From Ligula intestinalis (lineage: Eukaryota > Platyhelminthes > Cestoda > Diphyllobothriidea > Diphyllobothriidae): a stretch of 64,000 nt of DNA. How positions within the stretch are numbered: the first letter of the stretch is position 1; each line of letters begins with the position of its first letter. Both the position numbers and the translations under genes were made by a program. Of the stretch, positions 35,101-47,100 are shown in pieces. The stretch is taken from positions 30,601,947-30,665,946 of the forward strand of contig JAYGXS010000005.1 of the NCBI GenBank assembly GCA_036362985.1. The letters are read 5' to 3'. Below the pieces are notes generated by a model. That model made no database searches and had not been told where the DNA came from. It saw nothing but the letters and a program-made list of their open reading frames with translations.

Positions 35101-38100
35101 GAGGAGGAGGAGGAGGAAGAAGAGGTAAGGAGGAGGATGAGGAGGAGGAGGAGGAGGAGGTAAACCCCGTAGAAATCTCCCTCACTCTCAGCGTTGCTGT
35201 ATTAACTTTTGCGGGGGCAGGCTGTGGACTCAACGCTCACAGCGGTTTAATCGTCGCTTCGTTAAGTTTCGATGGGCCGGGGGGCTGGGAACCTCCTCCT
35301 TTTCTTCCTCTTCTTCCCTCTCCGCCTCCTATTCCTCCCTTAAAGACGAAAATGCTTTGACTGTCAGTTGTCTCCAGTTTATCACCTGATCTTTGCACTA
35401 TGCAAAAAAATCAGCCTGATCACTTTTCCAACAATTTGCAGAAAAAGGGCCGCAGCTGGTTGTGCATGTGTTTGCGCAGCTTCCAACGTCGATTACATCG
35501 CTTTGCTTCTGTTTGTCCTCCTATTTTTTCTTCTTGCCTTTATTTCTGTCTTTTGGTTCCCCTGTAGCCAAGCTTAACGAGCCTAGCGTAATACCGACGC
35601 AGAATGTGACTCATCTCAAACGACGCCCACATGGAACAAGTCTGCGTAAGTCCACCCCCCCCCCCCCCCCCCCCCCCCCCCCTAGTCGCCTGCCATTAAA
35701 GTGCTAACCTTTTCCTCGTGTACTCATTTTAGGCCGCAGTCACCCATTTAAGTGTGTCCACTGTAGAAAAATGTTTTCAGTTATGACGGACCGCGATACT
35801 CACCTGACGCAGGTCCACCCAGGTAAAGTCGACTTCCCTCTTACGACTAATAATTTTGTGTGTATTTCAAGAGACTCCCTTAATTATTGCTTACACGTGT
35901 GATCATATTACTTGGAATAAGTAAGTAGTCGTGAATGTTTACTTTTCAGAACTTACGTCTGCGATTATGTAAACGACCTCTTTTTAAATGTTTTGCGGTA
36001 CCGATGCATTTCTCAACCGCTGTGCAGCTGTAGAAACTTCAAATACGTTTGCCTATATTTCCCTCAATAAACCTGAACGGACCTGCATTTGGTTGTGTAG
36101 GGGTAGAGAACAAATAAAGACTCGGGTTAATCCTTCTCATCCCCCAGAGTTTCTCTAAAGTTAATTCACCAACCGAGCGAACAATGCTACTAGCATGGCT
36201 TCACTGTCTTGGGTGTTGGTTAAATAAGTACCGGAGTAGGTTTAAGTCCTTTGTGTATGACTATGTGGTGGACAGTTAACATTTTGCTGGGTAGAAAGGC
36301 AATTGAGCTCCCAGATCAGCGCACGAAGCCCCTTCCCTCTGTAATACGTGATCGGGTGTAATAAAGATTGTAGAGTCTGGACAATACAAAGGAAAGGAAA
36401 TCTAAATAAAACGGTTTCTAAAAGTAGAATAAGCAGGACTAATTATTCAAATAATCTAATGTTGGTCATCAAAAAAGCCCGCCATCATTAAAATCTGCAA
36501 TTGTGCAAATATTTGGAACTAACTAAACAATAACTACCTAAAGCTTAAATAAGCTCAACTCACTTAACTAAATAACTAAGCTAAACCTAAAAATAATAAA
36601 CATAATAATGAACCACAGACTACAATAAAAACTAAACTTAAATGTAAAAAAGTTAAATAAACAAAATAAAATAAACTAGCGTAAACTTTTTGCGCATGTA
36701 AATTAATCGTGTGTGCGACGCTTGGCGCAACGGACTGTACTAATTTAACTCCAGAATAGTAAGTTGAAGTAGACGATCTCCTAACCGGCATTTTTTCAGG
36801 AATTTCAAGAAACCCTATAAACTATAAGCAAATAATAAATGTGCAAATTCGTCACTTTCAATACACTATAAGTAAGAAATGTAAGTAGACTTCTATATTT
36901 ATTTATGGCGCGCTATTTTTTTGTGGAAACAGTAGATTATTTACACTATATCTGGGATCCAAATAGTACTCCACCTTTTGCTGCATCGGAACTCGTGATG
37001 GATAGGCGGCTACTTACAGTGAGGAAATACCATGCAAAACAGTACGTGATAAATATCCTCACGCCTTTTGTGCACGTCCATGGCTCTTTTGCGACCACCA
37101 GTCGCAATGGTTCACCTACCCCGTGAACTATGCCAAGCTTAGTTCATCCATCGGAAACCGGTCATGTTACGTCCCCAAAACGCACAAAAAACTTACTACC
37201 GCATGGTTATGTGACAACGAGAAATAATCACTTGAAGTACGACTTCGCTTATTAGAATTGCAGTGGAACCTTAGTTAAGGAGATAAATGCGTTACGACAT
37301 CGAGCTCGTCATGTGAAACATCGTTCTTGCGAAAAGTAGCCAATTAATCTGCATCCGTTCGCCGATTGGCTGCAGGCGACCAGGGGCCCACGCCCTAGGA
37401 ACAAGGCTCAAGAGCGGACACAAGCATACACACACACGCACTGACAGCTAGTTGAGTGAGTAAAAGCTAGTCAATCGAAGCACTATTTGTGTTATTGCCT
37501 CGTTCATTAGCTGAAATGCTCTCAGTGGAGACGGCCCGTTATCCGAGGCTTTACTGCAACAGTTTTTGTTTCTAGTCCAGTGCGTGATGGCATACCTATT
37601 CCGTACGAAAATGGAAGTTTTCCGGGAAGAAGCTAGGTGAATAAGGCCAGTGCACAATGCGTCTAAGTATAGTTACCGTCTTTAAATCGGCTTGAGTGAG
37701 CTTGTTATCTGCGTAAAAATTATCCTTTGACTTTCCATCATCAGGCTTATGAATAAGGTCATGTAGCGTTATTTTGCGCGAGTGCACTGCGCCCCCTAAA
37801 CGGGCCGCATGGTAGATTCGCTGGGCAAACACAGGGCCAGATCAGGACATGGCAGGCGCTATTCGGGTTGCGCTCCCATAACAAACGCCGAACATGAGGG
37901 GGAGGGTGCGTTCGCGCCACTCTTAGGTGCAGATGCGGACACCGGTCACCACCGTGGTTACTTTGGCGGAACTTTCCAATTCTCATGTCTTGTTTAAGGT
38001 GCCAAGTAGGTAATTTTTACAATCTTTATGAAGACACATCGTGCTCAAACGACAAGTGATACTAAAGTCGCTGTCATCGGACTAATCCTCATCTTATTTA

Positions 38101-41100
38101 TTGGCCAGACTTCCCTAAACTCAGGCGTTGGTTTCAAATTTCCACACAATCACTCATGCAACCTCTCCGTATTTCGCTTGTGGATTATGTACAGAATTAA
38201 AAAAACGGGGCCAGCTCAGGACATGGTAGGCGTTATTCGGGTTGCGCTCCCATAGCAAATGTCAAACATGAGGGAAGATGGCAAGTATGGGTGCGGACTC
38301 CGGCGAAAACCATCCATGGCGTATATGGCACTATCACTCCGTGGTATCTGAGTCAATCTTGGCCTTATCTCGCCTTCGGCCGTCTTGACTTCGTTTTGAT
38401 ACTGAGGGCGGGCGGATGCGGGAATAGTGAGTGCCTTAGATGCTACGCAAGTCCATTATCACTTAAAAGTGATCCACGCATAAGTCACCGTCCCCGCACC
38501 ACTGAATTTTCATTCACACGGCGGAACTCGTCGAAAAACTACGTCTAAACCGTAATAGAGTAGGACAGGCAGCGAGTGCAAGACTGGGTCATTTTTGATT
38601 GGCAGCCCACGAAGAGCGATCTCGTTATCTCCTACCACTGCTCTCTCTCCCCCGTTTGGATTTGTTGGAAGAGACAAGAAATCCAGCCGTGAGAAAAATC
38701 GACCGTTGATCTTTTAAGGAAGGCACAATCCATCGTTCGTACGGCACTAGAAGCAGGCTCACGCAGGAAGAGTGAGACCGGTTACCGATCGGTGAACCTT
38801 CATTAACGAGCGTCAATGTCTCCTGATCTGAAGCGGTTAGTTGACAAGTTCGTGCTTCACTGATTACAGTGTTAGACACTGATAGAAAAGGTGACAGGTT
38901 CGAGCCTTGGGTGGTGCACCACTTGGGGTTGGATATGACTGGCTGACGACGACGACGACTTGTAGGCTAGCAATGACCATTCCCTTATTTTTGCCGACAA
39001 TGCTGTTTGCCTAGACTGCTAACCACTGTGCGCCTGCTGTCAGGGCCTGAGAACTGAGGTCCAAGGCAGGACAGAGCGGGACGAGTGAGTTGACAGGTGA
39101 GTGTTCATCAGCGAGGGACAGTTTTGATTAATTACTACTAGAGTGGCAGGCAAGGCCTGTTTTACTAGTTACCTACGGCCGGCATTATTTCTGCTCTGTT
39201 CTACCTGAGATTTTCCTGCATGCATTGCCTTCTTTTCCCCTCTTTTTTTTTCAGACGAGTATCCCTTTAAATGCGACACCTGTGGTAAACCCTTTCCCTC
39301 AGTGTCTCATCTTAACTTGCACTTGAGATTCATGCATCGAGGTGAGTTAAATTAAGCATTTTAGTAAGTTCAACCGGAGACCTGATTCCTATATAACATT
39401 CCCACTTGCGCTGCCTAAGAAATTGTCATTGCTCCTCCGATCCTCATGCACTAGGGTAGAAGTTGAGAAACGCCACACGTTCATGTCTCTAATGCCAATG
39501 TTCCAAACTAACGATACCACTCACAGTTGGGGTACAACTGAGCAATGCAAGGGCGTCAGAAGTAACTTATAGAAGTAACTCTCGTCACGCATGGAGAGTT
39601 ACCGTTCGTGACATCATTGAGGCCGGCTAGATCAGGCATGATCACAGCCGTAACAATTACAAGTACTTACTGACGATATTCAAAAGCCTATCATTTAGCT
39701 CGGCAGTGAAGGAGTTGTTTTCTTGGGTAGATCCTTTGCGAACTCGCAACTCAATCACATCTCAGAGGAAATTTTCTCCTTCCCCCTAACTCCACGGGAG
39801 ACTGTTTGGGATGAGCTAAAGCATCGATTGAGGGAGGGAGGGGGGTATCCGAATTTATCGACTAATCCGCTTTTGGTATGACGGCTTTTTTGTCTTGGTG
39901 CATAGGCGCCCACCGATGGGTTACGGGAATCAATTCTCCCGTTCTTTTTTTCTTTTCAAGTCGCCCAGCAAACCCGACCTAAACTTTCGTACTCGCTTCC
40001 CGCCATACTGATGACACTCAAATACTCCCCTCCACGACATTTTCCCCCTAGACCTGAAAACTTGATCTTTATGCTTCCACTTTACCTGGTATCTCCAGAT
40101 CGCCCTCAATCAATCTCCCCATTCGTCTTATTATGGGTTGTTTTTAACCCTTCGCGGTCAACTTGGATTTCCCGAGAATTATTGAATAGCTCAGTGCTGC
40201 TAAGGCTTTGGGGTAGCGAGCCAGTTGGCACAATATGACTTCTTTTAAAGGGCGCTTAACTGACGCGCCAATCTACTGCGTCCTGATTTCCAGTCTTTTG
40301 CGATGAAAAAAGGCATGCTTTACCCTTCGCCTACCTAGGCTTTGCAGGCGAAACGGTTGTTGTGTTCTTCCTGACTGCCACTACAGTGTTTTAAATCGTT
40401 TCCTTCTTCGCTTCTGCCTCTTTTCCTAGATAACGTTGAGGCGCTTCCTTTTGCCTGTACAATGTGTCCGCTGAAATTTGTCACTGCATGGAGTCTGAAG
40501 GTGCATCAGAATAAGGTGCATGTGGGTAAGTCTTTCGCCTCACCTCAGCTGATGAAAGAGTGGTTGCCCAGCAGTATGTATACAGAACGGCCTACGATTC
40601 CTGTAGCATACCGAAATATGCGATTGATACTCTTTCGCTAATCGGCATTGATTAAGATTGTAATACTGATTAGCGTGTAGTCTATTCTGAAGTCATATTA
40701 GTCACGATAAGATGCGGGCATTTTAACGAGCTTCTTTTGCAATGCTCTTCCCGTGCATGCCCATTCTTATGACCTGATTCACGGGGACGACATGAACCTT
40801 GGGAATAAAAGCATGATTCATAGTTGGGATGAACTACACAATACTCACTACTAAATATATTTAAGTTGGCATTATTCGATTCAATTCTTTCTTCTGTTAA
40901 TATGAGGGACCTGCGTCCAAAGGCCCTTCCCGCATAACCCATATTATCATGATTTACGTAAGACATCCGGTTAGCTCTCGTTGATCCCGGGTAAATACCA
41001 TATTCTTGCCGCATGATCGGTTGCTATGCGTCTACCTAAGAAAAACACATTGTCAATTGAAATGTTGGCTGACGATTATTGGATGCTGCACACGTTTGGC

Positions 41101-44100
41101 AACGCGATGAACAATCGGAATCCGTCAATCGGTCTTCAACTTCCGGCTAGCACTGGTGACAAAAGGCTTGCGACACTTTCGATTGACCGTAAGAAATAGA
41201 AGTCATCTTTGCTGTCAGTGTACCTGATGTGCCTTGGGTTTTTGAATTTCGCTGTCTTAGTTGATCTCTTTTTGTTTTTTACCTCTCTCTCTCTTCCTTC
41301 ATTTCTTTTCTTGTTAAGAAACTTCAACCTACTCTTGCGAATGGTGTGGCCAGCTCTTTGGCTCTTATTGGTTACGCCACAAACACGTGCAGAAGGAACA
41401 TGCCCCGGGTCAGCACAGTTACAAATTTATCGCTGAATTTTTGTGATGTTTTGTGTCATTTGTATTGTTGGACTTCCTTCGAATGATTCCCCCGACATCA
41501 TCCCCCCGTCGTCGCCCACTGTCTTTATTTCAGGCGAGAGAGAAATTTGGCTAGCCGGATCCCACGTAAACTCGCGAGTGGTATCGTGTCTGACCTGACT
41601 ATCGCGTCCCTCGATATCCACGATGCCCTTAGATGCAAGACACGATGAGTAATTCGCCGTTGATTATTTACACGAGGTTGCTTACGTATACTATATGGAA
41701 TCTGCCATTAAGGTGAATCAATCGAGGGTGATTTGGAGCGCACGTAGCAAAGGCTAGAACTGTGCAAAAATGTGTTGACCTAAGAGTTCGAAAAATGGTT
41801 CCTATTTACATATTTCATTTGATGAAGTGGTTGGTCTGACAGTTGGCTACCGATCTCCCTCACATGTACATTTTGTTTCTCTAAGTCTGATCCTTATATT
41901 TTTCTACCGTCTTAAATTGACTCTATTTTCGAATACACCCTACAGCTGATTGATCTTTTACTGATCCATTTCATGTACTCTTTTTGATCCTTTTTTGTAT
42001 TCGTTTGACATGTTTTCCCTCTCTTCTCTTCAGCTGCTGGACCTTTTCGCTGCTTATTTTGTAAAGCCACCTTCCAACGTGCCGCAAACCATCGGAAACA
42101 CATGGCCCGAGATCATACGTGTTAGTTTTATCTTTTGTCGGCGCTATTTTATGCATCCGTATTCAATGGCAGTTCTAACACCTGCCATGTTGTATTCAAC
42201 GGCCTATTCTTAGCTCAAGGTTGTAAAAGCCTGACTGGATGATTATATTTCTGCCTCCTGGGGGGCTGCGTAGCGGATGTGGGGATGTGTTTCAATAGAT
42301 AGTAGACTTGCGTTGCATCTACCGCACTCCCTCTTTCCTCAACCCCCTGTGCCCGACGGCAATATAGAATAAAGAAGGCCGGAGGTGAGATCGGGCGGAT
42401 GCGGCCGTAGCCGTCACGCATAACTCAGCTTCCACGGACTGGAAGTGCCATAAAGGCTTGTGCGGCGTAAGCCTGTACCTATGCGTGCCACCAACGCTCT
42501 TCGTATTTAGCTACGCCATTGATGGGATTCTCGGTAAGGTCCTACGATGGTGTATTGTGCTTGCAGCCGAACGCAGGTTTCCTGGTCTTGACTATGTCGG
42601 TGATATCGTTTTACTAGTGTCAAGTATTGACCATCTACAATTTATGTATTTATGGGTGAACGATCTCGCTTAATTGGTCGGCTTGGGAAGACGAAAAGGT
42701 TCTCATACTGCATCCATGCCCAAGGGCAGGCACTCCTCGAAATTAATGGTTGCCGATTGAAAGAAGTAGGCAGTTTCAAGTACCTCAAAGCAAGATTGCC
42801 GCCGAATGGAAGGAGTAAGGATGGAATTGTCTCCTGAATTGACCTAGTGGAACGAGTTTTCTCTAGCCTTCGAGAGTGCCTATGAACTAGACGCGATATG
42901 GCTATTGCTACAAAGCTCCGCGCGTACCGTGCATCTGTGTAGTCTGTTCTTTATGGATACAAATGCTGGACTTTGCGCATGAGAGATTAACTTTAACTGG
43001 AAGTCTTTGACCACTGCTGTTTGAAGACCATCCGTCGCGTGAAGCAACCGACTTCGTCTCAAATGAGACTGTACGCACTCGCTGTGACATCATCGTAAGC
43101 ATATTTCAAGCCATCCACAAAAGATGGCTGAGGTGTTTTGGACACGTTCTTTGGCGTAAACCTTACGAGCTCAGTGCTACTGCCCTCAGCCGAAACTGTT
43201 ACCTTATTGGAAACGTCGATGTCGGGGCCAACTCAAAATCTGGCTCGGCTCAGTCCGTCAGGAAATAAAAGTGATTTTTAGACCTCCAGTATTCGGTTTC
43301 TTGCACAGCTGCTTTATCATTCGTGTTTCTTTCCTGTTGTAGCTGAATTCGAAAAATGCGGTGTCCCAGATGTGCCTCGATTTCAATGCGCCCACTGCAA
43401 CAAATCCTACTCTGCAGCTTCTAACATGAGGGCCCACATTACGAGGGCCCACGCGCGTAAGTTTGCTTTTTAGCACGCTCTGCGTGTGTCTAACTGCTTT
43501 TTATTTATTTCGATTTAAACCCCCTGAGTTGTCTTCTACTGTAAATAACGGGACGCTTTTCACGATGTTTGCAGAAAAGATGAAACATCTATAGAGCACA
43601 CTACAGTGTGAGGCGAAGTGCCGATATTTAGGAAAGACTGATAGGCATGCGCAAACGGTCATTAACACATGCACAAAAACTTTGACAAAACAATGAACAA
43701 TCTTAGGCGAATTTTTACAGTAAAGGAAATATCTAAAGTATTTTTTTGTTAAGAAAACTTTAATTTTCTAAAGAATACTCAAGTTCCCTAGACGGAAAAA
43801 ATTGCTATAAATTAGACCAATAATCGTCCGGTGAAATCAAAACCATAGCATTTGCTTGAAATCGAAATAATTTTTATTTCCTCGATTTTATGTATATTTA
43901 AAGTATGGAATTACAACTAGTTTCAGATGGTCCGTTAAATTCCGGCAAATATTCGATGATTTACAGTGTTTTAAAAATTTTTCCATACGTGTAGTTTCTG
44001 CTCCACGTTTGTATCCACCTTAACCATAGGCTCTTTATGTTGACCCTCTGCAGCACCTAAACCTTTTCCGTGTGCTCACTGTACCAATACCTACGAGCGT

Positions 44101-47100
44101 CCTTCTCTCCTACACAGGCACGTTCTTCAAATCCACAACGGTAAGTACTCTGCCTCTTTTGGTCCTTTCTCCTTGATTCCGCTGTAAGGTGTAAGGTTCG
44201 TGTCTGGCATGCTCCGCGCGTCGACAATAGGCAACTTGGCGGAGATTCAAGAGGGAGAGAGAGAGAGAATGCTTTATTTTGGAGGTAATATCCAATATTT
44301 CGAAGAAAAATGGCTCCATTCACGGATAAAAAGGGATAAGGTAAGGTAAAAGGTCATATAATACTCAACGATCAAAGACTTACATGTTCTTCACATCTTT
44401 TATGGAGACAGTTCGGTTTTCAACTTCTCAATTTCCGTTTATTCACACGTGAGGTAGCGTGCTGGGAATGGGAGTACTGAGTGCTTATATGCCGATGTAC
44501 GGCAAGACATATGACGGAGGCTTCGGTGCATAGTACGGGAAGACTTCGCAGCCATTAGTTTAGAGTGCAGAGGGTGAGCGACCTTACTAAGGATGCGAAC
44601 AATAAATTGCTTGACCGTTTAAAAAAAAACAGGAGACACCGGTAGCTGAAGGGAGCATTCGGAGGATCAGTTTAAAAACGACGAAGTCTTTTAAATCCAA
44701 ACTGAAAAAATAAGTGGAGAGTAGTAAAGAATGCGGAGGAGAATGCCGGCATCTATACATCGCTAGATTAGGGCTTGCGGTGTGCGATATGAACGCAAAC
44801 GGCGGATATGATCTGAAAGTTTACGGATTTTTATAAAAAGGTTTTCAATATGAAGAGTAAATGAGAGGTTAGATGCCAAAGTAACAACGAGGTACCGGAA
44901 AGAGGATACCCCGTCAATGGTTTAAGGACTGGGAGGGGCTCACTGTCAGAAAACACACTGGAATCAATTCCAGTCGTTAAGTAGAAGGCCATTTGCCAAC
45001 GACCATGCATTCAAGTAATTGATCGGTCTCCATTTCGCCAGACTCGTTCGCCAGACGGGAATGCTTCTTGCTGTTATGCCATCTGGACAGGATCTGTAAG
45101 CATCGCCTGTGTATCTCTACCGTCATCTAACTGGCAATTTGCAAGTACTGCTTCTTACTGTAAGATTATGAGGTTTATTCCTGGAAATAATTACGCGATT
45201 GAAAAAGCAGTTTTTATTTTCGAAAAAGTTGTTCAGATAAATTGTTGACCTTGAAAACCACACGGAAAATTGGAAAATGTGGCTTACCAACGTCAAAATA
45301 CCACGGGTGAAGGACTTCATCACCAAAATACCAAATAAACCCTATCTACCATTGTGTCTATGTTTTCGATAGAAACCGGCGAGTCACCGAGTTGGTGGCG
45401 CAGTGGTTAGAGTGTTGGACTTATAACTAACTAACCAGTTCGCGGTCTCGAGCCCCGAAGGTTTCCATCCCTGGGGAAGGGTACGGCTGGCTGATGACGG
45501 CTTAAGTGGTCTTTCCAGTCTACCCTGTGTCTTTATCGCTACTGCATTTCCGCCTATCACATGCTAGCCGTTAAATGGATGCGCCGCATCTTTTTCTTCT
45601 GGCACCCGGCCCGTTTTAGGACTGAATGCTTTTAAATTTCCTCCTACAGCCTCACCTTCATCCGAATCGTTCTTTTTTCTGTTCGTTCGCAAATTGCAGT
45701 TGACCCCAAAAAGGCACCTGCTTACTCTGATGTGGCTAACTCCGTCCCTCGGTTCACCTGTCAACATTGTTATCAATTCTACACCACTCCTCTCAACCTC
45801 AACAGACATATTCGACTGGTACATGGAGGTACGACCGTCATCGAATTCATACTTCAATTACTGCTTTTAACACTTGCAGCTTTGGTAAGGATGACTTTTC
45901 TGACCGCCGAAATGGGATACGGGAGAAGAACCCGCCTACAATGTGCATGCGGCTGTGCAACAAATTTCGGAGAAATTGGGTTTAGGTTTATGGTTAATTT
46001 CTAAGGTTGGGTTTGGGTCAGGATTATGTGAAGGGTGAATAGTTCCTGTTAACTGTAGGGTTTGAGTTCAGGGTAGTGATACGGTTAAGATCAAGGTTAC
46101 AGGTTACTCCTATAGTAAAAGTCTAGAGTCTTCGCTCTAAGGGCGTAGGCGTGGATGCTTGCAGTACGTGCGCATGCAAGCGGCACGGACGCGCCAATAT
46201 GCGTGCGCGCCTATACTTGCATACCCTTACTCGCGTTAAGGCGGTCGCGCGCCTTCAGGCAATGCGCCCCCCCCCTCGCGACCTCACGACCGTGTAGGCT
46301 TCCCCCGCGCAGGCGGGCGTAAGTGCCAATGATGAACGCAGCTGGGGGGCCCAGGCCTTTCCCTATGTGCAGTTGATCCAATCGTGGCCCAGATTTCGAC
46401 CATGCGGTGCCTTTCGCCGGCCAAAGAAATCGAAGCCAAAAAATCTGTGAGCTAATTCTTCTGCGCGTTCGAACGCGGGGGCTCGCGTGCGTTGGGTGCG
46501 CACGTATGCCTGCGGATACGGAGCTGCGCGAAGGCGCCTTGTGAATCCACAGAAATCTGGACGAATGTTTGCCATTATGGTAGTTATGTGTTTTGTTTAG
46601 TGTCATGCCAAACCGGGCCGCGTAATAGGTGTGCTGGACCAACATGGGGGTCAGCTCAGGGCATGGCAGGTGTTCTTTAGGTTGCGCTCCCATAACAAAA
46701 ATGCCGGGGGGGCGTAGTGGCACGCATAGGGGCGCTTTGGTCGCGCCAGCCACCTGCGCCTGCTCCCGCCTCAAGTTTTCTTGAATTAGTCTTGACACCG
46801 GCGCAGGTGGTTAAGGGAAGTGGGAGTGTGGTAGATGCCCTGAAAGTCTATTATCACTTAAACCTTACTCGCGTACAAGGCACCACCCTTGCTATCGGCT
46901 TCCTGAGACACACGGTAGATTTCCTCGCAACCGGCGGTTGAACTGTAGTAGGAGTACCTCCTGGTCTTACGTAACCTCGTGGGGGTGCGTGGGGGGTGCG
47001 CCACCCCGGTCTTACGTGCTCTTGATTTTAAGGTAGAGGACGGGTGGGGCATGTCAGGGAACAAATTAGATCGCAATAATCCTGCAAAATAAAAAAGGTA

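Larger units (their letters stand above)
35823..39254 (+). other. Intron 13 (3.4 kb)
   Basis: AT-rich at 36.4-36.9 kb. Two copies of a dispersed repeat lie at 37.8 and 38.2 kb, and SINE pieces at 38.75-39.1 kb. A frame at 36905-37120 (VETVDYLHYIWD) faintly resembles PLE reverse transcriptase, but is too weak to call. Confidence 0.5.

Noticed and set aside
35021..35233. Serine-rich minus-strand ORF
   Set aside because: Translation of the GGA microsatellite.
36576..36791. Hydrophobic 71-codon ORF on the minus strand
   Set aside because: AT-rich intron sequence giving a Leu/Phe-rich chance frame; no start or splice support.
36905..37123. Possible further PLE reverse transcriptase piece (VETVDYLHYIWD)
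   Set aside because: Only about ten residues look similar and no motif follows; too weak to list.
46211..46798. 195-codon minus-strand ORF
   Set aside because: It lies in a GC-rich repeat segment, overlaps another frame of similar length, and has no recognisable protein features. GC-rich DNA yields long chance frames.
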